A stretch of 64,000 bases of DNA, from assembly GCA_038501195.1 (NCBI GenBank), contig JBBPUQ010000004.1, forward strand, positions 2,914,001 through 2,978,000, in the 5' to 3' direction. Positions within the stretch are counted from its first letter, which is position 1. The number at the start of each line of letters is the position of its first letter. This document shows positions 34,207-45,482 of the stretch, piece after piece. The translations under genes and the position numbers were made by a program. The DNA comes from Nemania diffusa (taxonomy: Eukaryota; Ascomycota; Sordariomycetes; Xylariales; Xylariaceae). Below the pieces are notes generated by a model. That model did not search any database. It was not told the origin of the DNA and was given only the letters and a program-made list of their open reading frames with translations.

Positions 34207-34568
34207 ATGAAGCCAACACAGCTAGCAATCGTCGCGTCATCCCTCAGTACCCTATGCAGCGCCGTACCTCTAGGAGGCACGCTTCGGAAACTGAACGCAG
34301 AAATGTGCGCTAGAGCTGCCGCATGTGGCCACCATATAGATTGCACCGAGCTCTGGATCTCATGCAACCTGAAGTTGCTTTTGGACGGAAATCATGAGTT
34401 TGCAGAAGATGGGGTAAGTTAGAAACAACTTCATGCGCTCCAAGCCTGCGGTCTGCCTTTTATTGTTAGACCAGAATAGGTTGTGTGCTAATAATCTACT
34501 CTCAGGAACATCCCACCTTGGGTTATATGGTACCTTGGTGGTATCAAGGCATGGGAATGACCATGTAG
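34207..34568 (+). CDS. Small secreted protein, 89 residues
   Basis: Two exons, 34207-34413 and 34506-34568, joined in phase 0 by an intron from GTAAGT to CTCAG. The signal peptide is MKPTQLAIVASSLSTLCSA. The mature protein has four cysteines in its first half (MCARAAACGHHIDC then SC) and an aromatic/Met-rich tail, MVPWWYQGMGMTM. The second exon is short but opens with a clean acceptor and ends at a stop. The family is not recognised. Size and secretion signal make it an effector-class candidate. Without splicing the frame would add only Val-Ser before a stop. Confidence 0.6.
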
Positions 34569-34762
34569 AAGGCCGGAAAGTGGTGAATCATGATTAGGGG
34601 CACTTGTCTCCGCAGGAAACTAGTATGATGGTTGATAGTTTCAGACATGAACCATGCGGTTGAAGTAACACCCTCCCATGCGTGAGGGAGAGGGTGCATG
34701 TAACCGATAAATCTCGAAAGAGAATAACCCCGATCAAAAAAAGAAAAGAAATCTTTAACTCC

Positions 34763-35898
34763 CTAGCGGGTAGCTTGATCCCCCTTTTGTTGGTCAGGTA
34801 GTATCCGATTCAATCTCCTTATGAATTCGGACCAGTGCCGTGCGCCACTATCTACCTCACCTGGTTTTCTTTCGAATATGGACACCCTGGACCGTGGTCT
34901 TCTATTCAGAGCCGCTATAGCTTCCGTCGGCTTCCCTCGTGAAAGCCTCATTGGCCAACTCGTATTCGTTCTGCTCTCGTTTCGCTGATAGGGAATGCTG
35001 CCGTAGAGCATTTCGAACGAGATGTTATCCGCGTGTGGTATAGTCCGAAGGAAGGTCGCATTTTTCTTCCACAGATAGTTTAGAACATGTTTGTGGTCTT
35101 TGTGCAATCTAACCCATTGCATCCGCGACATTCCCTGGAGGTCTAACAGATTCAGTTTGAGGTAGTAGCCTTGTGGCTTTGAGGGGGATCGTTTATACAG
35201 AGACTTGATTGTGAGCCGCTGAAATGGTGAGTTCTTGTGCGGCGCATAATCCTTGAACTCGTAAACTTCTAGGGTCTCCTGATTTAGGTCAAGTAAGTAT
35301 AACCTGTGAAATAATAAGTTATCTAGTGAAGGAGATTTCCTATAGTGAAGCATTAACTATACCATCCAGGTTGGTCTACCACGGTATACGTCAGCAGAGG
35401 CTCGTCCTTATAAACCTTAGTCCGAGACTTACCTGATCTTTTCCTAGGGGACTCCCGAGGGATTATTGTTATTCCTGTAACATTTGATATGGCTTCTAGT
35501 TTGCTAACGGCAGTTGTGTGATAGCTGAACTGGCGGCGTTGTTGCCTGAGCGCCGCTACTATATTGCCTCTGGTTACGTGCTTTTCTACCTGTTTTTTCT
35601 TGAACTCTTGATCCTGAAGTAGCTTGAACTCGACGAAATTCCATATTTCCTTGTCGTCTATCTCGTATATATATCGAAGCCCGTTTCGAAGTCTCGTGAT
35701 ATTACTCGGGTCTCGTACCCAGAGAAAGAGATCTATGCCATCTCGCTTAAATGACCCATTGCCGGGAGCCAAGAATCGAACACAGCTGAGTGATGTCTGT
35801 TAGACCAATGCACACGTGCTCTAGGTAGGTTCTATTTCGCGGAGTACATACCTATCTCTCCCGAATCGGACATAAATCCGACAGGAGCTCGACGGCAT
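34763..35898 (-). CDS. Unrecognised fungal protein, three exons
   Basis: Exons 35852-35898, 35363-35785 and 34763-35303 give 336 residues with consistent phases. Junctions restore FGRDSCVRFLAPGNG and VVDQPGWLYLLDLNQ. I do not recognise the family. The protein is basic and has no signal peptide or membrane segment. It contains a strand-rich middle (DIDDK-like turns, TLEVYEFKDYAP, FQRLTIKSLYKRSP) and a Lys/Arg-rich C-terminus. The donor GTATAG of intron 2 is less usual but the phase match and continuous chain support it. The start ATG is the first in a short exon whose frame is open only briefly, so the N-terminus is the least certain part. Confidence 0.6.
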
Positions 35899-36704
35899 CG
35901 CGCAATCCTTAGGTTCACGCAGCCCACTACGAATACATCTCAAATACTCTGTATTGATGGCCATTAGAAGGACGACGTGGATACCCGGAGGCATCCGAAA
36001 AAGGAGATTCTACTATCTTGAACATGTCTTTCTCTATAGATAATTTGTGTCTAACTGCAAGCAGCAAACAATGGTTAGAATAAAACAAAGAATATATACA
36101 TGCTATCGTAGAGTTGATTCATTGCGCAGCCCATTCATCGTAGAGCATATATACTACAAAGGCTGTTCATCTTAAAGCCTACATACCATAAGGCATATCT
36201 ATCGTGGAGGTTATCTACTCATCATAGAACTTAGGTATTTCACTTGCCTGTAATAATTACTATCACGAGCTTTGCGTGTAAAGTTCGGGGCTGGGGTATA
36301 TATTCAATTGAAACATCACATTGTAGCTTGTAGGAATAAAAAATATGTACTATGAGTGGTAAAAGTAATGATCACATAGATATAGCTTGGTAAGCATTCA
36401 TTTTGGATTTACTATGACCGGGTGGGATCAAACTATAACTGAATGTTGGAGGAGAGCAACTAACACACCTGTACAGAATAGGCACCGTAGCTGACTACAG
36501 CGCCCTTTGAATTAATGCGAGCCGGCTGTATACAATGCTATCTCCGACTAACGCCGGCAAACTCGGTACTAGCCTAGGTCCTAGATAAATTATCTAAGAG
36601 GTAAGTATGTAATTGCCACCGAAGTCGCCGGTTGCAAGATAATCTCTCCTACTGCGACAGGATGGTGCTCTTCCTCCACCTCCCGCCTCTGCAAAGGGAA
36701 AGCT
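35899..36704. other. Divergent intergenic region, AT-rich
   Basis: No gene is supported. Words resembling ATCGTAGAG recur between 36100 and 36230 but do not form a regular tandem array. It should contain promoters for the genes on both sides. Confidence 0.55.
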
Positions 36705-38318
36705 ATGGCTAGTCTAAAAATGCGCCCGTATGTGTGCGCCCGATGCGCATCGACCCTACTATATCCGAAGCCCGCCTTGCCAACGATAGGCTTGAGAAAG
36801 AGCTACACGACGAGGCCTAACGAACAAATATCCACGCTTGCAAATGAGCCTGAACATGCAACAAAGAGCGCCGCAGGTTCATCATCCTCATCGACGTCCG
36901 AGCCGGGGCCCATGGCTCGTCGCCTTCAAGAAGCCACAGAGGAGGTCCTACTGACAGGCGGGAGGGCCGGTCGACGGGCAGTTGAAGACGCAGGGTTTTC
37001 GGAGGAGCTAAAAGAAAGACTGCTGGCGAAAGTCAAAAACGCACAATTCCGATCTGAAAATGCCGCTGCCTTTGTAGAAGCCGGTATGCCATCATCGGCA
37101 GGCGAAGGAACCCGAATTCACGCGACGAGCCGACCGTGGACAGGCCAAGAAAATACGGAAGACGCTGTGCTACGAATGCTTACGGATGCCCATAAACCCT
37201 TAAAGCGAGAGCTACGTGGCCGCCCTAGCATAGCTGATCTCCAACCGGTTGATCTACGGATGCGACAGCCACCGAAACTCAACCCTGGCCACAGAGCAGC
37301 AAATGCACGAGATAAGGCTTCTATATACGCTGGCCTGGGCATGAAACAATCTGGAGGGGAGCTTAGTGAGCAAGAGAGAGTGGCGAGGAGGGAAGCGCTT
37401 CGCGAGCGCTTTCAACCGGGGGCGCGAGCTCTGCCGAACACGCTGAGTGGCCTCGCCTCACTGGCCAATGAGCGCATAGAGGATGCGATAGCGAGGGGGC
37501 AGTTCAAGGACATTCCCCGAGGGAAGGGCGTCGAGCGCGATACGAGGGGCGACAACCCCTTTGTCGACACCACCGAGTACATCATGAATAAAATGATTAA
37601 ACGGCAGGACATGGTTCCCCCTTGGATTGAGAAGCAGCAGGAGCTGTCTAAGGCCGCTTACAACTTTCGCGCTCGACTCCGAAATGACTGGAAAAGACAT
37701 GCCGCTCGGACGATAGCTAGTAAAGGTGGCTCGCTCGAGGCCCAAATAGAACGCGCCAACCAGTTTGCAAGGGCAGAGAAGCTTCATAATCCACGTAAAG
37801 GCAATGTGAATCAGATGGCAATATCTACCAACTCAACTGATGATGCTGTCATGGTGAAGATCCGACAACAACCGGATATAAGCCCCCCAAGTACAGAAGA
37901 ATCGGTAGAAGCAGAAGGTAGTACTGGTAAACCTGAGGTCTCTTTGCCCCAACCGTTCCGAGATCTAGACTGGTTAAGGATTGAGCGATCCTACATGGAG
38001 CTCTCCATCAACAACCTCAACACTCTCACACGATCGTATAATCTCATGGCCCCCGAACTCGCCAAAAAGCCATATTTTAACTTAGAAAGAGAGCTCAACA
38101 ACTGCTACGCAGATGTTGCCCCTCTCGTCGCTGGCGTAATCAGGGATAGAGCTACACGACCCCCAAAACCCCTCACGGAGGCCATTGGAGATCGGCCAGG
38201 TAGTATTCTAGATCGTTTCGGGAACCACGGCCCTAGAGCGAAGGTTTACGACTCGAAAGCACCGCATTATGGATTGAAAGAGATGTGGCGTGATCTCTTC
38301 CGTCGGCAAGATAGTTGA
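36705..38318 (+). CDS. Mitochondrial DnaJC28-domain (DUF1992) protein
   Basis: Single-exon gene of 537 residues. The N-terminus (MASLKMRPYVCARCASTLLY, then LRKSYTTRP) is basic and Ser/Thr-rich without acidic residues, as expected for a mitochondrial presequence. The DnaJ homologue subfamily C member 28 conserved domain spans about residues 250-335: RIEDAIARGQF, DNPFVDTTEYIMNKMIKRQ, PPWIEKQQELSKAAYNF and RARLRNDWKRH. No J-domain HPD motif is present, as in other fungal members. The domain's biochemical role is not settled. The C-terminal third is conserved-looking and contains DLDWLRIERSYMELSINNLN. Start is the first ATG in a good context. Confidence 0.85.
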   Translation: MASLKMRPYVCARCASTLLYPKPALPTIGLRKSYTTRPNEQISTLANEPEHATKSAAGSSSSSTSEPGPMARRLQEATEEVLLTGGRAGRRAVEDAGFSEELKERLLAKVKNAQFRSENAAAFVEAGMPSSAGEGTRIHATSRPWTGQENTEDAVLRMLTDAHKPLKRELRGRPSIADLQPVDLRMRQPPKLNPGHRAANARDKASIYAGLGMKQSGGELSEQERVARREALRERFQPGARALPNTLSGLASLANERIEDAIARGQFKDIPRGKGVERDTRGDNPFVDTTEYIMNKMIKRQDMVPPWIEKQQELSKAAYNFRARLRNDWKRHAARTIASKGGSLEAQIERANQFARAEKLHNPRKGNVNQMAISTNSTDDAVMVKIRQQPDISPPSTEESVEAEGSTGKPEVSLPQPFRDLDWLRIERSYMELSINNLNTLTRSYNLMAPELAKKPYFNLERELNNCYADVAPLVAGVIRDRATRPPKPLTEAIGDRPGSILDRFGNHGPRAKVYDSKAPHYGLKEMWRDLFRRQDS

Positions 38319-39154
38319 CCAAGCATCATGATTGTAGCCATTAAACTGCCATTTTCTCTCTACTTAGTCTGCCTATGTAGTATATCGATTGTTGCACAGA
38401 GACGCGTGCGCATACGCTTACTCATTAACTGCAGAGCAATATGCATCTTCCACCCTATACATCGTGGTCATTACTAACACCATCCAAAGAGCGCCTTATC
38501 GATACAGTATCCATCTCCAAACTTATGGACATGAGGCGGGAGTACGGGGCCTGGCCGGCTAACACTTTCGGACTAAGGGAAGACTGACAGCCGGACACCG
38601 AGTCGAGTCTTGGCTCTGTACAGCTACTTACTCTCTTCGGACTTACTTAGTCTAATTGGCGGGGTGCCTGTCGTGTAGCTCTGCAGTGCCGTCGAATCTC
38701 AAAATCCACAGAATGCGCGTCTTACCACGAAGCTGAACGATTGCAACTGGGCATTTGACCCTTCTACGCTGTTGAGGTGTTAAGTATATAGGCTAGCTTT
38801 GACATAGAGGTCTTCCACAACTCAATTGTCGCCGGTAGAGTGGATAAAGTCGCCCCCGCCACTCAGTGGGACGACTACCCTGCACCATTGATTTCGAGAG
38901 CTACCTACTTAGATAGGTTCGGTCCTGATTCGGTCGTTCGCGTCTTTCGGACGGGTGACGTAAATTCTCTCAGCTTAAAGTCGACTAGGCAGCAACTTCT
39001 CTTCCTTTTTTCTCCTAAGGCTCTACATTTTGTGTAGCTTTCCTTTTTTTTTGTTTCATCCTTTCTCCCCCTCGCGTTGCTGTGTGTCCCTAACCCTCGT
39101 TGACTGTCGCCGGGCCCCACGCTTCAACCGGGAGACAATTGTGGTGACAGCAGT
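38319..39154. other. Intergenic region upstream of Ach1
   Basis: No gene is supported. It contains the Ach1 promoter; pyrimidine-rich runs such as CTTTCCTTTTTTTT near 39040 are typical of fungal promoters close to the transcription start. Confidence 0.55.
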
Positions 39155-40915
39155 ATGACGTCGCTAGTAGCTTCACAGGCTCTAAAGGGTCGCGTTCAGC
39201 GAGCTTCATTCCTTAAAAGGCTCTGTCGCCCAGAAGACCTACTACGCCATTTTCCCAATGGCGCTTCAATTGGATGGTCCGGTTTCACGGGTGTCGGGTA
39301 TCCTAAGTATGTCACGATCAGCTCGTCTATTAGTAGCACCCCAGACTAACACGGAGATCAGGAAAATGCCGACCTTTTTGGCCGACCATGTAGAGAAGAA
39401 CAACCTTCAAGGACAATTGAGATACGAGCTTTTCGTAGGAGCTTCATCTGGCGCCGAGACTGAGGATCGATGGGCCAGCCTAGATATGATTAGCCGGCGG
39501 TCCCCCCACCAAGTCGGCAAGTCGATCGCCAAAGGCATTAATACGGGAAAAATCAATTTCTTCGATAAGCATCTGTCCATGTTTCCCGTCGACTTAGTCT
39601 ACGTAAGTTTGTTGCGCTGATACGAACGTACCTACCTTCTATGAGCTTTATAATGTCTGACACACCTGCAGGGCTTTTACACGAAAGACAAGCCAAGCAA
39701 CAAACTAGACGTCGTCGTTGTTGAGGCCAGCGCAATTAAAGAGGATGGCAGCATCGTGCCGGGAGCCTCGGTGGGAGCAACGCCCGAACTCGTCCAGATG
39801 GCTGACAAGGTATGTTCCGCTATGGCTGCCTGGCAGGAAGTAGAATTGACCCATCGATATCGCAGATTATCATTGAAGTGAATACTTCAATTCCTAGCTT
39901 CGAGGGCCTCCACGATATTACTATGACCGATCTACCCCCGCGCCGAAAGCCGTATCTGGTTATGCAAGTCGAAGACCGTATTGGTACGACTTCGATTCCG
40001 ATTGACCCTGAGAAGGTCGTCGGAATTATTGAATCGGACTACCAGGACCAGACGGCACCCAATACGCCCGCGGATGCAGCATCGCAGGCCATCGCAAACC
40101 ATCTAATTGAGTTCTTCGAGCACGAGGTCGCCCAAGGACGGATGCCAAAATCCCTTCTACCTCTGCAATCTGGCATTGGAAACATCGCCAATGCTGTCAT
40201 TGGCGGACTAAGCGAGTCCAACTTTTATAACCTCAAGGTTTGGACAGAAGTTATCCAGGATACTTTCCTCGACTTGTTTGACTCTGGGCGGTTGGACTTC
40301 GCCACAGCCACGTCGGTCCGCTTCTCACCCGACGGCTTCAAGCGCTTCTACGATAACTGGGAATCCTATTACGACAAGTTGCTCCTACGTGCTCAGCAAG
40401 TATCGAACTCGCCCGAGATCATTCGCCGCCTGGGTGTCATCGGAATGAACACCCCTGTGGAAGTTGATATCTACGCTCATGCCAACAGCACGTGCGTTAT
40501 GGGCAGCCGCATGCTGAACGGTCTAGGCGGTTCGGCCGATTTCCTGCGCTCCGCCAAATACAGTATCATGCACACGCCCTCAACCCGCCCATCGAAGACG
40601 GATCCCATCGGCGTCAGCTGCATCATCCCCATGTGCACCCACGTCGACCAGACGGAGCACGATCTCGACGTGATCGTGACCGAGGTCGGTCTCGCCGACG
40701 TGCGAGGCATGAGCCCCCGCGAGCGCGCTAGAGTCATTATTGAGAAGTGCGCGCACGACGACTACCGCCCCATCCTGAAGGACTACTTCGAGAAGGCCGA
40801 GTTCGAGTGCCTCAAGAAGGGCATGGGACATGAGCCCCATCTATTATGGAACAGCTTTGACATGCATAAGGCGCTCGACCAAGAGGGCAGCATGAGGAAG
40901 ATTAAGAAGTGGTAA
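39155..40915 (+). CDS. ACH1: Acetyl-CoA hydrolase / CoA transferase Ach1
   Basis: Four exons, 39155-39306, 39362-39602, 39672-39809 and 39866-40915, give 526 residues, the normal length of Ach1. The enzyme transfers CoA between short-chain acids (for example succinyl-CoA to acetate) and can hydrolyse acetyl-CoA, in mitochondria. Junctions restore [29 protein letters not shown] and [18 protein letters not shown]. Conserved blocks include [26 protein letters not shown] followed by [38 protein letters not shown] and [12 protein letters not shown]. The Glu of TEVIQD is the probable covalent CoA-thioester residue (family knowledge). The N-terminus is basic and could be a mitochondrial presequence. 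The 3' half is more GC-rich than the surroundings. Confidence 0.95.
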
Positions 40916-41704
40916 TTGCTTCACTCGCTTGCAGCCAGAAATGGATAGCTGGCGGCAAAAAGAAAAGAAAAAAAATAAGATACGGCGCATGGAAGGGCAT
41001 CGGAAGATACCAGGATCACAGCATAGGATAAGGAAGCACTGTAAATAACCTTTCCAGACAGTCTGAGCCAACAGTCTGTCAGCTTGTATGTACACTCTGC
41101 AATAACTTTTTCGATACAATTATAAAAATTAAGATATACAAAGGAATTGCATAAATGTTTATATGATCTCAAGTGAAACAGCTGTCGTAATATCTAATAC
41201 CTATCTTTCATACCGTATCCAGGATAACTCGGGCCAGAGCGTCGTGTATGTCGCGAAACATTTACGTACAAATCTACGGAAGCTTATAGCTTCAAATTTT
41301 AGTCGGTGACACTAACAATCATGTCTAGGATGATCCCATCTAGCATAGCTCTTAATAAGCCGATTTCGGAATGCAAGCACATCGGACCCAGAGCTGATAT
41401 CCGTTACCTGTTCGACAACTTCCCGCTATACTCGAGGGATATCTAGGTCACCAGAGAGATACGGGGCAAAATGCAAGTTGCTCCCCAGTACAGACACGCG
41501 TCGTTTTCGCACTTACCAAATGACCCTCACTTGCAAGAAAACATAGAATAGTGCAGCCTTTTCAAGAAAACTAAGTTTGGTTCGTGAATGGGATTACCAA
41601 AAAGTCCTCCCCTGAGCTTGCGTAGGTACCCGAACATATCGTCCTCCCAACAAACCGCAACAAACCCTCCATGGGCATTCCGACGCACACCCCGCACCAT
41701 CCCA
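40916..41704. other. Convergent intergenic region, Ach1 / DUF8021
   Basis: Both flanking genes end here. The open frames are shadows or short. An A-rich stretch near 40958-40980 follows the Ach1 stop and may be part of the 3' processing region. Confidence 0.55.
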
Positions 41705-42734
41705 TCACGGATGCACCACCGCGCTATCCGCAAGCGTGATCGTGTGCACGTACCGCAACTTGCCATTCTCCAGCCTGAACTCGTGACTATCAGGCGCGTT
41801 GGCGAGGTGCTCGAAGATGCACATGACGTCGATCGAGCCATACGACTCGTCGATGACGTAGCGGCGGTGCGAGTTGGGCGCCTGGCTGCTGTTGGTCGGG
41901 ATGCCGGGCTTGCACGAGTCGTTGGGCCCGCCGTTGCCCGTGTACGCGGAGCCCTCGAGGCGCGCGCACGGCGTGCCCCAGGGCACCGCCGCCGCGGCGT
42001 CCTTGTCGCTCCACATGTCCAGGTACGCGTCCGCCGCGGCGCGCAGCGCCTCGCGCGTGTCGCGCTTCGCTTCGGCGATCACGGTCCAGTTCTCGCGCTG
42101 CGCCCAGTAGAGCGTCTGCGAGGCGTTGAAGAGCCAGGAGCCCGGGCCCGACACGAGAAGGTCGATGAGGTAGCAGCTCATGTCGGCGGCGTTGTGCCGG
42201 ATCTGCGTCCCGATTACGTGCGGCGTTGCGGCGCCGGACGCGTTGTGCGTGATGATGAGCTCTGTGTAGGTTGCGCATTCGACTTCGTCGGCGATCGTGT
42301 GGCGGTGGTCGATTTTGAAGGCGTTGTTGACTACAGAGTAGATGGCGTCAGTCGCTGCGAATGGATTCAGGTAGGTATTATTGTGCTCGGTAAGGACAGG
42401 ACTTCTTAGTGTGTTAGAAACTCTTACAGATCCCGCTAGTTATTTCGTGCGTCTTGTTATTCTCGACGTAGGTGAAGTTCTCGGCAATGTTCTCGAGATA
42501 GCTCACTTGGCCTATTGTCCACTTAGTACACGCAAGCTTTGTCCATCCCGAGAGAAGATAGGTATCCCGAGTTTATCCCACAACAGTAAGAGGATCTGGA
42601 TAACAACCATTTTCGTGCGCAAACACATATGCGTCTGCGAACTCGAGCAGTGCTGTTCGATTGCATGCCGCGAGAACGCCTGGTGCGAGAGTGGTTAGGG
42701 CCACGAGGCCTGCAAAGGTCGACGACGACAACAT
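41705..42734 (-). CDS. Secreted DUF8021 protein
   Basis: Three exons, 42608-42734, 42428-42511 and 41705-42354, give 286 residues. The signal peptide is MLSSSTFAGLVALTTLAPGVLA, followed by CNRTALLEFADAYV, the usual N-terminus of this fungal secreted family. Later blocks are NFTYVENNKT, CATYTELIITHN, WLFNASQTLYWAQ, VPWGTPCARLEG and the C-terminal DSHEFRLENGKLRYVHT. The family is widespread in plant-associated fungi and its activity is unknown; the fold may be related to SnoaL-like domains (inference). Intron 1 has the unusual donor GTTGTT, chosen because it is the only GT that gives the right phase and an ungapped match to the remembered family sequence. The third exon is very GC-rich, which opens long false frames on both strands. 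Confidence 0.82.
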
Positions 42735-43157
42735 GTTGGCAATGTTTTTGGTATCCCCAGAGTAGAGACCCTCGAAGACGCAGAAAGTCCGAGTACTTTG
42801 CGAAGTATTTAAGGTCATATGAGTGCAAATGCCGCTCTTGTATTGATTCTCTATAGCCAGGGGACGATTGGCGCCACCGGCAGAATCAACGGCAAATTAG
42901 TTACTAAGAGGAGAACACACCGTCCAAAAGCGCGTTCTCATATATGCATCCAATGATATATTCTGATGGGATATCAATAGATGAAGCTGCAGGGTAGGGA
43001 GTAGTGCCAGCGCCGGATAGTCACCGTCCGCCGAGACGGCTCTACAAGGAGAGGAAGGCTATAGATCTATCTCCAACATCTCTCCATCTGCACAAGTAGA
43101 CAGAAGGAATGACTATGGCATTCGCGTTAACTCATCCTAACCTCCGACTCTCTTGGC
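42735..43157. other. Short intergenic region
   Basis: Contains the DUF8021 promoter side and the 3' side of the adjacent pseudogene. No coding sequence is supported. Confidence 0.55.
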
Positions 43158-44032
43158 CTACGTCGCCTGTGATATTGTCTCCGCGATTCTGATTAGGTCC
43201 TCGGGGATAAGTGGCTCTTTCTCGACCCTATTGACAACCTGGTCAAGCATCGCAGCTACAAGATCTGCAACGTCGATGGTTGGACCCATAGCTTGACGCT
43301 TGAGATCGCCGGTCGCGGTGATCAAGCCCGGCTTTGCCGCCGCTACCTCGATGTCGCCGAACTCCCGTGCGAGAGCCAAGAGTTGATTCTCCGTCTCTCC
43401 CTATCTTACATTAGCACGCCAACGATCCCGCTTGTTTTGAGCTGCACACGCCAGTGGCATCGAAAAAAAGATATGTAACGAGATGCTCGACTCACGCTCA
43501 TTAGACTATACTGAGGCATGAACGAGGGTGTCCTCTCTTGATCGCGCTCCGCTTCTGCACCGCTCGTGTAGATGAAGCGAAACGTGGTTGCGGTGCCAGC
43601 TTCGTGCATAGCACGCAGACTAGCGATCGCAGACGTCTGACATGTGCGTTTGACGTCTGCGAAATCAAACGTCTTTGATCTCGACGGCGTGATAGCACTT
43701 CTAGTCAGCCAAGGGCCCCAGCTCATCAGGATACAGAGATAAGCAGCTGATTAAGTCGAGTCGCAGATAGCCCAACACAGGGTGCTATCATGCGTACCAT
43801 ATGCAAGCCCCAGCACCAGAAAACTCTTTCCTAACTTCCTCCGAGTCGACTTCGTAGTCCTAGATTACGACGGGCTTGAGCTTGGACGCGTCTGCGCTCG
43901 CGGGGAGGGTTTCAGGTAAAACAACTGCACTCCGGCCCAAAGCCACTACGGAGGTGATCTTTGGAATCGACAGGCTTTGGCGAATAAGTTCTCTCCTAAG
44001 AACCTCGTGGCTCCTGTTACGATGCGCTTCAT
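43158..44032 (-). pseudogene. NmrA/Rossmann-type NAD(P)-binding protein, decayed
   Basis: The strand can be read as a short-chain-dehydrogenase-like protein but is broken. It starts MKRIVTGATRFLG, where the expected glycine of GATGFxG is Arg. Within about 20 codons a one-base frameshift near 43980-43990 moves the frame; the shifted frame continues through ITSVVALGRSAVVLPE and meets an in-frame TAG at 43860-43862, then DYEVDSEEVRKEFSGAGACIW. After an intron-like gap the chain goes on with TPSRSKTFDFADVKRTCQTS, TTFRFIYTSGAEAE and PSFMPQYSLM, then, past another intron, GETENQLLALAREFG, AAAKPGLITA and PTIDVADLVAAMLDQVVN. The splice junction after CIW also lacks a clean phase. Sequencing error could explain one lesion but hardly all. 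Confidence 0.8.
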
Positions 44033-45482
44033 GTTGATAGTGATGTATTGATGTAGTTCCTAAGACGAATGGTAATAGGTAGTAAGTCTATAGGCTGCGT
44101 AATCTCTGAGCGACTAGTGATGTTTGTGATGGGTAGGAATTATGTCCCGAGACCAGATTTAGATAATTACTACCTGTATGATTTCTGATTTCCGTTCATT
44201 CTGGCTCTCCCTTTGTCCTCTAGAAGGCTTTAGACTACCTAGGCGTTGATAGTGGTGATAGCGGTCTACGTTCACCCCGCAGAGGCCTACGAAGTGGTCT
44301 CGGAATTAAGGCTTCGGCTTACCTACACGGATATGATAGGTATTAGAGTATCTCGTTTTCATACAATTTTTTTTTTGTTTCAAGGTAACTCAAGTTTAGG
44401 CCACCAATTACAAATACCCCCACTAACATATTCATCCCACAGCTCTTAGATACCTAAGGCGCCGCCTAGATAGCACTCTACAATCTGTCCCATGTCACAG
44501 TCAATTGAGCTCTCCTATAGCTCAACGGAGCTAGCTTTCATCGTAGACGGCTCAAAGATTATTATTAATCGAAGGCAAAGGCATTAGCTTAGTAGTATAC
44601 CTATCACACCGTCTTATTTTCCCCTATTTATTTTTAGCACTTAGGGCTAGGACTTCAACCAAGGACGCAGCAAAACAGCGAACGCGCCACCTAGGAGGCT
44701 GTCAATGCAGGCCTTTCGAGCGTATTTCAGCTAACTATTCGACGGAAATTAGAAAAGACCAAGGCTTGCATAGCATAGTATACAAAAACTCTGCCGGCGT
44801 TGCGGAGCACTGCATGTAAAAAGGTAAGTAACCAATGACCCTTGGCCTAGACTTATACTAAAACCAAAACTCCAACTATCTAATACAGGATGAAGCCAAG
44901 TAGGTTGATGCCATCACCAAATTGAGGGAATGCAGTGACGTCACTTCACAAGTAGCTAGCCAATCCAGCCCAAGTCATCCTGCAGCTGATAAGTCTAGGC
45001 GATCGTACCTGACGACCCTGGCAGTTTGTATAAGCAGCTGGGTCTGTAGGTCTTTTACAGCTCTCGGGTCCCACCACTGCGTTCGTTCAGCGAACACTCT
45101 CAACATGCTTAGTGATAGGTGCTCGTCTGCAGCTTCAGTCTCTTTCAGGACTCAATTCTCATGCCCCGTAAGCGAAATGGCTAAAAACTATTAAAAATAC
45201 CAAGCATATCCGAGATTTACCATGACCCAAGGCAGATTGCATGGCAAGGCCATATGCGCCGCCGCTTTGATGAACCATCTCTAGGCAAAATACACACTAT
45301 AAGACGTTTCCTCTTACGTCTCTAGTTCCCAGCGAGAATGTCTGCGACAGTACTCTACTTTGCTTTTTGCCTCTGTTGTTGTTGCTGCTGTTCCCTCCAG
45401 CTCTGTGATAAATAATAGACTATAATACCTACCAGCTTATCACGGGGATCATAGCCAAGACTTCGGGCGGCTGTCTAATGCA
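44033..45482. other. Intergenic region with possible gene relics
   Basis: No intact gene is supported. On the minus strand, 44975-45155 is open and reads like protein (EHLSLSMLRVFAERTQWWD), and a piece near 45221-45281 could splice onto it in phase, but neither has a convincing start or a recognised domain. The remainder is AT-rich with TACCTA words. Confidence 0.45.

Noticed and set aside
35755..35830. tRNA-like words (TTCGATTC B-box-like and TGGTCTAAC) on the minus strand
   Set aside because: The A-box and the acceptor stem do not form, and the DNA is explained by an intron and the start of exon 2 of the unrecognised gene.
41588..42409. 273-codon plus-strand frame
   Set aside because: Antisense to the GC-rich third exon of the DUF8021 gene; its Arg/Val/Ala composition is that of a shadow frame.
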